A program made the translations under genes and the position numbers. A stretch of DNA of 58,626 nucleotides from Anaerolineae bacterium. GTDB lineage: Bacteria > Chloroflexota > Anaerolineae > Aggregatilineales > Phototrophicaceae. The stretch spans positions 1 to 58,626 of the forward strand of contig JAJDWK010000047.1 in the NCBI GenBank assembly GCA_022825675.1, written 5' to 3'. The notes below the pieces were generated by a model. The model made no database searches and had not been told where the DNA came from. It saw only the letters and a program-made list of their open reading frames with translations. Positions 34,873 through 41,689 of this stretch are shown one piece after another. The stretch's first letter is position 1, and each line of letters begins with the position of its first letter.

Positions 34873-36569
34873 GCGTCATCTTCGCCGGTGAATCGGGTCA
34901 TGTCGGTGTCTTCGGTCCAGTATTTGCCGTCGGGGAGGATAGTTGAAAGTGGGAAAAACTGAGCGCCGGAGAAATCTGCGCCTGTCAAGTCGGCCTCGGT
35001 AAAATCGGTTTCATTCAGATTGGTGTTCGACAGATCTGCATCAGATAGATTGGCACCCTCAAAACATGCTTTTGCCAGGTTGGCATTTCGGAATGAGACT
35101 TTTGATAGATGTGCGCTTCTCAGGTTCGCCTTTGCCAAGTTCACATTATCCCAAGACTGCCCTTCTTCATATGTTAAATCATCCGCGACCTCGGCATGTA
35201 TTGCTTCCAAATTAGCGCCAGGCATGTCGGCGTTTGCAAATATTGGGCGCATGAACTCAGATTTTGAAAAATCTACGCCCTGCATTTTCGCGCCTGAAAA
35301 ATCACAGTCCAGCAGGTGGCAATTTGTTACAATTGCCGCGTCGAGAATCGCGCCAACAAAAGAAGCACCAATCCGCGAACCAAAAAAGTTTGCTCTGGTC
35401 AAATCTGCCTTAGTGAAGTTTACATCATACCCAAGATAAGTTTGCTGCAAATTCGCCCCTCGTAATATCGCATAGCTAAAGTTCGCTTTGTGGGGTGCAA
35501 ATGTCTGCATGCAGTCAAACAACTCATCATTGTCCAAAATGTCCCAACTCAGTATTTCGATATCAAACGATTGCCATCCCAAATCATCATCGACGAAATC
35601 TATATGCTTGGGATTGCTTATGTCTACGCCAGTCAAATCGGCATGGCTAAAGTCTGCATCTATAAATTTGGCATAGCGCAGGTTCGCCCTCACCAACTTA
35701 GCGCGTGAAAGGTTCGATTTCGTCAGATTCGCCATTATTAGCTTGGCATCGGACATTTCCGCATGAATTAAATTCGAGCCACTAAGATCCGCGCTTGTCA
35801 AATCCGATTTCGACAGCTTTGTGTAGGATAAATCTCTATCAGCCAAGCGTACATTCTGCAATTTTGAACCTTCCAAATTCGCGCCCTGCAAGTCAGCCAG
35901 ATGCAGATTTCTCCCGTTCCCGACTATGCCCGATAAATCGAGACCGCTAAGGTCAACGCGAACTTGCGCATTGTCTTCGTCGTCTTCCGCTGGTTGCACT
36001 TCGGATACAGGTTCATCGTTGTCGGTGATAGTAGCCTGCTCTATCTGGGGCTCGGGATTGCCTTCTTCGGCTGCCGAACTGTATAACTTGCGACCGAATT
36101 CCAGTTTAATCTCTTCAATTTTCGCGGCTTCTTCTTTTGCTTTTACTACCATCAATATTCGAAAAGCTGTATCTGCTAGGCTGTAAACATCTTCATAACT
36201 TATCGAAGTTCCAGATTTCTCGTGTGCGACAAAGATGTTTCGGGCATTCTGTATTTCATATAAATAGTTTCTAGCATTTGCAATTGAAATGTTCTTATCA
36301 GCCTTATGAGCTTTATGGCCGAGTTTCGACGAAAATAACTCATCCCATTGGCTTTGGATTGCTCTTAGCCAAGCTTGCAAGTCTAAGTCTTTCCTTGCTT
36401 GCTCCTCATCTCTATATGTGACTGACAAGCCTAAGGTTCTTTGGAGTTCGACAAGATACCCATTACGGGAATATCGCTGCTTATACTGCTTAAGAACATA
36501 CCTACCCAGCCCGTCTCGAACAGCCCTTAGAATGTCAAGAGTTGCTATTGAAATTTCCTGACTTTGCAT
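34869..36569 (-). CDS. Swt1-like HEPN domain fused to pentapeptide repeats
   Basis: 566 residues. Residues 1-150 resemble the Swt1-type HEPN fold: 'AWLRAIQSQWDELFSSKLGH' and 'NYLYEIQNARNIFVAHEKSG', with R110 and H116 forming the R-x(4-6)-H motif of HEPN ribonucleases. After an acidic linker (about 180-215) come some 60 pentapeptide units of the A(D/N)Lxx type to residue ~545, which would form a right-handed beta-helix of DNA-like shape. One gap at about 345-375 breaks the helix. The start at 36569 has GAGG 5 bases upstream. AT-richer than neighbours. Likely an RNase-based immunity or toxin protein; inferred, not shown. Confidence 0.75.
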   Translation of the reverse strand: MQSQEISIATLDILRAVRDGLGRYVLKQYKQRYSRNGYLVELQRTLGLSVTYRDEEQARKDLDLQAWLRAIQSQWDELFSSKLGHKAHKADKNISIANARNYLYEIQNARNIFVAHEKSGTSISYEDVYSLADTAFRILMVVKAKEEAAKIEEIKLEFGRKLYSSAAEEGNPEPQIEQATITDNDEPVSEVQPAEDDEDNAQVRVDLSGLDLSGIVGNGRNLHLADLQGANLEGSKLQNVRLADRDLSYTKLSKSDLTSADLSGSNLIHAEMSDAKLIMANLTKSNLSRAKLVRANLRYAKFIDADFSHADLTGVDISNPKHIDFVDDDLGWQSFDIEILSWDILDNDELFDCMQTFAPHKANFSYAILRGANLQQTYLGYDVNFTKADLTRANFFGSRIGASFVGAILDAAIVTNCHLLDCDFSGAKMQGVDFSKSEFMRPIFANADMPGANLEAIHAEVADDLTYEEGQSWDNVNLAKANLRSAHLSKVSFRNANLAKACFEGANLSDADLSNTNLNETDFTEADLTGADFSGAQFFPLSTILPDGKYWTEDTDMTRFTGEDDA

Positions 36570-36717
36570 GACAGCCTCGTGCATTTTGTCAATAGAGCAT
36601 ATTTCTGCGCCCGCAGCCTAAAGTTTACCTATTCCTTAATACTGCGGCAAGATGCCAAGCTCAAGGGAGCACTACCCCAAGAACTCGAAACTCCCGCCAA
36701 GCCCACAAAAATCTCTA

Positions 36718-36742
36718 CGCCCTTTGTGCCTTTGTGGTGAAA
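36718..36742 (-). repeat. Short CACAAAG-type dispersed repeat
   Basis: Reads CCACAAAGGCACAAAGGGC on the minus strand and matches 2561-2590. It lies in the 275-base gap between the HEPN gene and the histidine phosphatase gene, which otherwise holds only the promoter element near 36806. Confidence 0.75.
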
Positions 36743-36802
36743 CAACCTGTCCAAAACTCGCCACGCCCACTTCAACACATATAAGCGCTTTGCGCGGCGA
36801 TA

Positions 36803-36811
36803 TGGTATTAT
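36803..36811 (+). promoter_or_regulatory. Extended -10 element for the histidine phosphatase gene
   Basis: TGGTATTAT fits TGnTATAAT with one change. The following bases (TCGGGCGCAATC) resemble those after the -10 at 41651 (TCGCCCGCAATC), a repeated promoter pattern. Confidence 0.45.
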
Positions 36812-36844
36812 CGGGCGCAATCTCTCACAAGCAAAGCTTGGCTG

Positions 36845-37501
36845 ATGACAACCTTTCTGCTCATACGACATGCGGTGAACGACTTTGTCAAGACGGGCAA
36901 GCTCGCCGGCAGGCTGGAAGGCGTGCGCCTCAACGCCGAAGGGCAGGCGCAGGCGCAGGCGTTGGGGGCGCGTTTGGCGGCGGCGCCGCTGGACCACATC
37001 TACGCCAGCCCCATCGAGCGCACTATGGAGACTGCCGCCGCCATCGCCCAGCATCACCCGCGGCTGGCGGTCGAGGCGAATTGGGACATCGGCGAGGTGC
37101 TCTATGGCGATTGGCAGGGCAAGAAAATTGCCGATTTGCAGCGGCGCAAAATGTGGAGCGTCGTGCAGGAATATCCTTCGCGCGCCCGCTTCCCGGCTGG
37201 GGAGAGTTTGCGCGGCGCGCAAACCCGCATCGTCGACGCGCTGGAAGGCTTCGCCCAGAAGCATCCCGAGCAGATGATTGCCCTGGTATTCCATGCCGAT
37301 TTGATAAAGATGGCGCTGGCGCATTACCTGGGCATGCACCTGGATGTCTTCCAGCGCATCGTGATATCCCCGGCGTCGCTAAGCATCGTGCGGCTGGGGC
37401 ATAGCCGCCCCTTCATCGTGGGCATGAACGACATCGCCCACCTGCGGCCGCTCGAGCAGAAGCCAAAATCCCCCGCCGCGAAGCCCGCGGGCGCGGGGTA
37501 G
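36845..37501 (+). CDS. Histidine phosphatase / phosphomutase-like protein (MSMEG_4193 type)
   Basis: 218 residues. 'FLLIRHAVNDF' gives the catalytic His in RHA instead of the usual RHG; 'LNAEGQAQAQALGARL', 'IYASPIERTMETAAAIA' and 'ALVFHADLIKMALAHYLG' (second His) complete the fold. In Actinobacteria and Chloroflexota this gene lies next to DUF3090 and SCO1664-type genes, as here. The substrate is unknown. The C-terminal ~20 residues are a Pro/Ala/Lys tail. Confidence 0.88.
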   Translation: MTTFLLIRHAVNDFVKTGKLAGRLEGVRLNAEGQAQAQALGARLAAAPLDHIYASPIERTMETAAAIAQHHPRLAVEANWDIGEVLYGDWQGKKIADLQRRKMWSVVQEYPSRARFPAGESLRGAQTRIVDALEGFAQKHPEQMIALVFHADLIKMALAHYLGMHLDVFQRIVISPASLSIVRLGHSRPFIVGMNDIAHLRPLEQKPKSPAAKPAGAG

Positions 37502-37561
37502 AATTTCAGCCAAGACCAGGACAAGGCAACGCGTTCGTCACTGGCGCGGTCGGAGGCAACA

Positions 37562-38137
37562 ATGGGAAATGTTATCGAGCTGAATCCGGTCGATTTTGTG
37601 ACGGTTGGCACCATCGGTCCCAAGGGCAACCGCACCTTTCACTTGCAGGCGGGCAAGGACAACCGCATCATCTCTTTCACTATCGAAAAGGAGCAGGCGC
37701 AGGCGCTGTCCGCCGCGATTACTGAGATGCTGGATGATATTCTTGACGCGAAAGACGACCGCAAAACCGATGTCGATTTCAGCCGCATGGATATGGATTT
37801 GCGCGAACCAATCGAGCCGCTCTTTCGCATAGCCCAGATGGGCTTGGCATACGACGCGAACTCTGACAAAGTCATCCTGGTCGCGCAAGAACTGTCGCCG
37901 CAAGCCGACGAGGAAGCTCCAGACGATGACGAGCTGGACACCCTCGATGACTATGAAGAGGCGGAAGCGAAATCCGCGTTCAATCTCTTCCAAGCCAGCA
38001 GCAGTGAGCCGCAAATCGTGCGCATGTGGTGCACGCGGGAGCAGATGCGCGCCCTCAGCCTGCAGGCGATGGACACAGTAAAATCAGGCAGGCCCGACGC
38101 CAAACAGAACGGGCGCATCATCTTCTATTGGACTTGA
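37562..38137 (+). CDS. DUF3090 family protein
   Basis: 191 residues. 'FVTVGTIGPKGNRTFHLQAGKDNRIISFTIEKEQAQALSAAI' is the characteristic opening, and the ending 'VRMWCTREQMRALSLQAMDTVKSGRPDAKQNGRIIFYWT' is typical, including a possible CxxC-like remnant with a single Cys only. A long acidic stretch (about 113-145) lies in the middle. GGAGG lies 6 bases before the ATG. Function unknown; the tight link with the histidine phosphatase and SCO1664 genes suggests a shared pathway. Confidence 0.88.
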   Translation: MGNVIELNPVDFVTVGTIGPKGNRTFHLQAGKDNRIISFTIEKEQAQALSAAITEMLDDILDAKDDRKTDVDFSRMDMDLREPIEPLFRIAQMGLAYDANSDKVILVAQELSPQADEEAPDDDELDTLDDYEEAEAKSAFNLFQASSSEPQIVRMWCTREQMRALSLQAMDTVKSGRPDAKQNGRIIFYWT

Positions 38138-38190
38138 TTGCGCCGCCGCCAATCAGAATCAGCCGCGAAGAAACGCGATAGCGAGGGCGC

Positions 38191-38763
38191 ATGATGCTCA
38201 AAAGCCTCCGCCAGATGACAGCAGAAGAATACTTGGCATTCGACGAAGCCAGCGAAATGCGTCACGAATTCATTGACGGAGACCTTATTCCCATGTCCGG
38301 TGGCAGCAGAAAGCACAGTAGCATCATCGCTTACACTATCGCCGCGCTCATCAATTTGCTGGCTGATTCCAATTGCGAGGTCCACACCAATGATATGCGT
38401 GTGCGCGTCGCTGGCTCGCGCTATGTGTATCCCGATGTCAGCGTCGTTTGCGGGGAAGCCCGATTCGCGGACGAGCGGGAAGTGGTCTTGCTTAATCCGA
38501 CAGTTGTGGTTGAGGTGACATCGCCCTCGTCCTACAGCTATGACCATGTGGACAAGTTGGCTTTCTACAGCGCCCTGCCCAGCGTGCAAGGCTATTTGAT
38601 ACTCGACCAGGAGCGCGTCTTTGCCGATTGGTACCGCCGTGACCAGGGCGGCTGGAACTTAAAGCAATTCAGCAGCGCGGCAGACGAAATTGCGCTTGAG
38701 CCCTTGGGCTGCCGCCTGCCCCTCACGCAGGCCTACCGCGGCGTCAATTTTGCCCGCGGATAG
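38191..38763 (+). CDS. Uma2 family PD-(D/E)XK endonuclease-like protein
   Basis: 190 residues. 'MTAEEYLAFDEASEMRHEFIDGDLIPMSGGSRKHSSI' and 'RYVYPDVSVVCG', 'VVVEVTSPSSYSYDHVDKLAFYSALPSVQGYLILDQ' are the Uma2 signature; the nuclease core would be D (in PDVSV), E and the later K. Uma2 genes are numerous, variable and often isolated in Cyanobacteria and Chloroflexota, with no settled role. Here it lies between DUF3090 and the SCO1664-type gene, so it seems to have been inserted into that cluster. Base composition is slightly below the backbone. Confidence 0.9.
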   Translation: MMLKSLRQMTAEEYLAFDEASEMRHEFIDGDLIPMSGGSRKHSSIIAYTIAALINLLADSNCEVHTNDMRVRVAGSRYVYPDVSVVCGEARFADEREVVLLNPTVVVEVTSPSSYSYDHVDKLAFYSALPSVQGYLILDQERVFADWYRRDQGGWNLKQFSSAADEIALEPLGCRLPLTQAYRGVNFARG

Positions 38764-38800
38764 TAAGAGCAGCGCATCGGCAGATGCCAAATTGACATCC

Positions 38801-38826
38801 TGCCCTTTGTGTCTTTGTAGTGGCAA
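38801..38826 (-). repeat. Short CACAAAG-type dispersed repeat
   Basis: CACTACAAAGACACAAAGGG followed by CA on the minus strand; directly after the Uma2 gene. Same family as 2561-2590. Confidence 0.75.
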
Positions 38827-38855
38827 CATATTCTCCGTCCGCCGCTCCCGCCGCC

Positions 38856-38885
38856 TTGCAGAGCGAAGCGCCGAGGCGGTACAAT
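38856..38885 (+). promoter_or_regulatory. Promoter candidate for the SCO1664-type gene
   Basis: TTGCAG (38856-38861), an 18-base spacer, and TACAAT (38880-38885), 33 bases before the ATG. It allows the gene to be expressed despite the Uma2 interruption. Confidence 0.5.
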
Positions 38886-38917
38886 GAAAACATCCCGCCC
38901 AGACAAGGGCATGCCGC

Positions 38918-39691
38918 ATGACCGATATCCGCGTCTATACCGCCCGCGCCCTTGATGAGCCTGTCCGCCTCCCGCTGGAAGAGGCGCTGCACACTATAGA
39001 ATGCGGCGAGATGGACGAAGAAGTCGGCTTGATGCGCTGGGGCTCGAATTATACCTTCCTCGTCACCCTCGTTTGCGATGGCGCTGGCTTGCTGGCGATT
39101 TATAAGCCGCGCGATGGCGAGCGCCCGCTGTGGGACTTTCCCGATGGCACGCTCTGCAACCGGGAAACCGCCGCCTATTTGACCTCCAAGGCGCTGGGCT
39201 GGGGACTTGTCCCACCCACCGCGCTACGCGCTGGCACCCGCGGCATCGGCTCGGTGCAGCTGTTTATCGATCACGACCCGGAAACGCATTATTACACCTT
39301 CGACCGGGCGCGCCTGGAGCGGCAGCTGCAGCGCATGGCGATATTTGACGCCATCGCCAACAATGCCGACCGCAAGGGCGGGCATTGCCTCATCGATACG
39401 GAAGAGCGCCTTTGGGGCATCGACCACGGCTTGACCTTCAACGCCAGCGAAAAGTTGCGCACGGTCATTTGGGAATACGCGGGCATGCCGATACCCGCCG
39501 CAATCCTGGCGGATTTACATACTTTCTGCGCGCGGCTGGACGATGATGACGACGCCTACACCCGCGCAATGCGGGGGCTGCTTTCCACAAGCGAGCTGCG
39601 CATGCTGCGGCGGCGTGTGCAGGAGCTGCTGGCTGATGGCAGGTTTCCGCTGCCGGGACCGGGTCCCAACCGTCCCTGGCCCGCGGTTTAG
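38918..39691 (+). CDS. SCO1664 family (PI3/4-kinase-like) protein
   Basis: 257 residues. 'GSNYTFLVTL' and 'LLAIYKPRDGERPLWDFPDGTLCNRETAAYLTSKALGWGLVPPT' resemble the ATP/phosphate-binding start of HipA/PI3-kinase-like folds (Lys of AIYKP), and 'RMAIFDAIANNADRKGGHCLID' with 'LWGIDHGLTFN' supplies the catalytic D-x(3)-N and IDHG pair. Known neighbours in other phyla are DUF3090 and the histidine phosphatase, both present a little upstream. Substrate unknown. Confidence 0.88.
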   Translation: MTDIRVYTARALDEPVRLPLEEALHTIECGEMDEEVGLMRWGSNYTFLVTLVCDGAGLLAIYKPRDGERPLWDFPDGTLCNRETAAYLTSKALGWGLVPPTALRAGTRGIGSVQLFIDHDPETHYYTFDRARLERQLQRMAIFDAIANNADRKGGHCLIDTEERLWGIDHGLTFNASEKLRTVIWEYAGMPIPAAILADLHTFCARLDDDDDAYTRAMRGLLSTSELRMLRRRVQELLADGRFPLPGPGPNRPWPAV

Positions 39692-39700
39692 CAATGACCG

Positions 39701-41557
39701 TTACAGTGGGAGCGCGTTCTTCAAATGGTCTCTCAACTGAAGCAAATACGCTGGATCAAGATGTGGCACTACGGTGGCAAACAATAAGTGAAAGTTAAGG
39801 AACTCACGATCATCAAATTCGGTAACGCTGTTTGCAAGATGCTCCTTGCCGGAATCGGTAATGATGCGATGTTCGTGTCTTACAGTCTCTTCTTCCAAAT
39901 TTGGCCGTAACCGAGCCTCACCTACAGTAAGTACTTTCCGTGAGTTTCCCTGCATCTCAACAAACCTATCTCTTCGATACAGTCCATCAGGGACGACGTT
40001 TTCAATCTTATCCAGACACGCATCGGAGAAATACCATTCAATTTGAAGATTTTGATTTTTCGCATGTTGTCTGCGATTATAGAAAGGGGGTATTGGTAGC
40101 GTAAGCGCCATTACTTGATTTGCCAGGATACATTGTTTATTTAAGTCTCGGCTATTGTCTTGAACTGAGTGCCTCCGGCACTTCTTTATTCTCTTAAAAG
40201 CTATTATACCTTCGTGATCATTGTCTAACACGGCGCACATCCTGTTTTCGTTTATCCCGATCCACTCCAATGTACGCGCTTTGACTCTGTCAGAACCTTC
40301 TTCGTCAACTATCTTGAATGGTATGTGCCCACCATACAGCCGTTTCCAGGCTTCTTTGAGGATTTTCTTGTCAGATTTGCCTTCTACAAGTAATGTCGGC
40401 TTGGTAAGTAGTCTGTTTTCCTCCTTGAGGCGGCAGTTCTCGGCATCTCTTTCTTGGATCATCTTTCTCATTTTGCAGTCGAATTCTTCTGCAATTTGGA
40501 AGAATCCCAGCTCTTCCGGCAATAGAGGCTCATTGCTTCCCGATCCTCGCACCGAAACCGCCTGAACATTCGTAACCGCTTCCTCGTGATCAGTACTTTC
40601 GTACCTTGCTTGCCCTTTATATGTCCTGTAAATTGATGTCCTATTGTTGCGCATGGCCACAAATGCAGGCGAATGCGTACTAATGAAAATCTGTGCATCG
40701 TGCGAGTACAAGCGGTAAATCTCATCGGCCAACTCGGTCGACTTTATATACTCCAATGAATTCTCTGGTTCCTCAAGCGCCCAAAAATAGAAATCTCTGC
40801 TTTCTCTACTCAAATAAGACAAAATCGCAGGCACGGTCATGCTCTGGATCCCATCGCCACGGAAGTATAATGGTATATTCCCCTGTGTGCGAAATGTAGC
40901 CGATTCCAACAACGTGCGCATGCTACTTGGCAGCTGCAATTCGAAATCTAGGTTGGTAACCGTTTGTAGTTTGGCGATCAATTGCGCGCTCCTATTGCTT
41001 ATTACGCGCTCTACCTGGCTACTCGCCTTTTCCAATTCAGCGCTGGGATGATTGGCAAGAGTAGCTGCAAGATTTTGGACCAGATGTCTAAAGTAGGCCT
41101 GACCCCGTATTGCGGGAACATAGAAGAAACGGCAGCGTTTAAGAAACTTTGTAACTACACTCTTCTTTCGGCCATCGGAAATAGCGCCACTTACGTCACC
41201 GAAAGTTTCCCGCGGCTGTGTCAGATGGTCTTTGTCCCACTGTCGCTCGACCCAAATCTTCTCAGGCAAGCTGGGATATCTATCTCTTGGAGGCTCAAAT
41301 GTCAACTTTACAGCTATTAACTTTCTAGTCTTCCAGTTTCTTGGCTTGTTAGCATGAAAAGTGTTGGTGTCTTGCTCGAAATCCAAATCAGTCTGCCAAT
41401 CAACCCGATTACTAAAAAACAGGTTTAGCGCCTTGATTACATTTGACTTGCCGACGTCATTCAATCCAGAAAAGACATTGACATGAGACAATTCGTCAAA
41501 GTCCAATCTGTAAATCGAACGGAAGTTTTTGATTTCGATTTGCTTGATAAAATCCAT
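39701..41557 (-). CDS. OLD-family ATPase with Toprim nuclease domain
   Basis: 618 residues. Walker A 'GLNDVGKS' (31-38), signature-like 'YFRGDGIQSM', Walker B 'FYFWALEEPENSLE' and the H-loop 'IFISTHSPAFV' form an SMC/RecF-like ATPase; the Toprim part is 'TLLVEGKSDKKIL' (about 405), 'DEEGSDRVKA' and 'VLDNDHEG'. This is the OLD / GajA-type plan of phage-defence nucleases. No UvrD-like GajB helicase is adjacent, so it is a solo (class 1) OLD protein. It is AT-rich, set between two backbone genes. The start at 41557 begins 'IKQIEIKNFRSI' as in relatives; a start at 41608 is possible. Divergent from the GH5 gene. Confidence 0.88.
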   Translation of the reverse strand: MDFIKQIEIKNFRSIYRLDFDELSHVNVFSGLNDVGKSNVIKALNLFFSNRVDWQTDLDFEQDTNTFHANKPRNWKTRKLIAVKLTFEPPRDRYPSLPEKIWVERQWDKDHLTQPRETFGDVSGAISDGRKKSVVTKFLKRCRFFYVPAIRGQAYFRHLVQNLAATLANHPSAELEKASSQVERVISNRSAQLIAKLQTVTNLDFELQLPSSMRTLLESATFRTQGNIPLYFRGDGIQSMTVPAILSYLSRESRDFYFWALEEPENSLEYIKSTELADEIYRLYSHDAQIFISTHSPAFVAMRNNRTSIYRTYKGQARYESTDHEEAVTNVQAVSVRGSGSNEPLLPEELGFFQIAEEFDCKMRKMIQERDAENCRLKEENRLLTKPTLLVEGKSDKKILKEAWKRLYGGHIPFKIVDEEGSDRVKARTLEWIGINENRMCAVLDNDHEGIIAFKRIKKCRRHSVQDNSRDLNKQCILANQVMALTLPIPPFYNRRQHAKNQNLQIEWYFSDACLDKIENVVPDGLYRRDRFVEMQGNSRKVLTVGEARLRPNLEEETVRHEHRIITDSGKEHLANSVTEFDDREFLNFHLLFATVVPHLDPAYLLQLRDHLKNALPL

Positions 41558-41647
41558 TATAGCTAGGTTGTTGAAATCGATAACCGTTGCAGACTTTAGC
41601 CCATACATTTCTAATTGTGAATGCGCAACTCTGGTTTCACTTGACTA

Positions 41648-41656
41648 TGGTATAAT
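41648..41656 (+). promoter_or_regulatory. Extended -10 promoter for the GH5 gene
   Basis: TGGTATAAT, a perfect TGnTATAAT, 34 bases before the ATG at 41690. No matching -35 is evident. Confidence 0.6.
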
Positions 41657-41689
41657 CGCCCGCAATCCACTCACAGACGAGGATTGCCC

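Noticed and set aside
36845..37501. Cobalamin pathway phosphatase (CobC) or phosphoglycerate mutase
   Set aside because: No cobalamin genes nearby; the DUF3090/SCO1664 context fits the MSMEG_4193-type subgroup better.
38191..38763. Uma2 gene as part of a toxin-antitoxin pair
   Set aside because: No small partner gene is adjacent; neighbours belong to the DUF3090 cluster.
39701..41557. Gabija defence system
   Set aside because: GajA-like architecture is present but no GajB UvrD-like helicase is adjacent on either strand.
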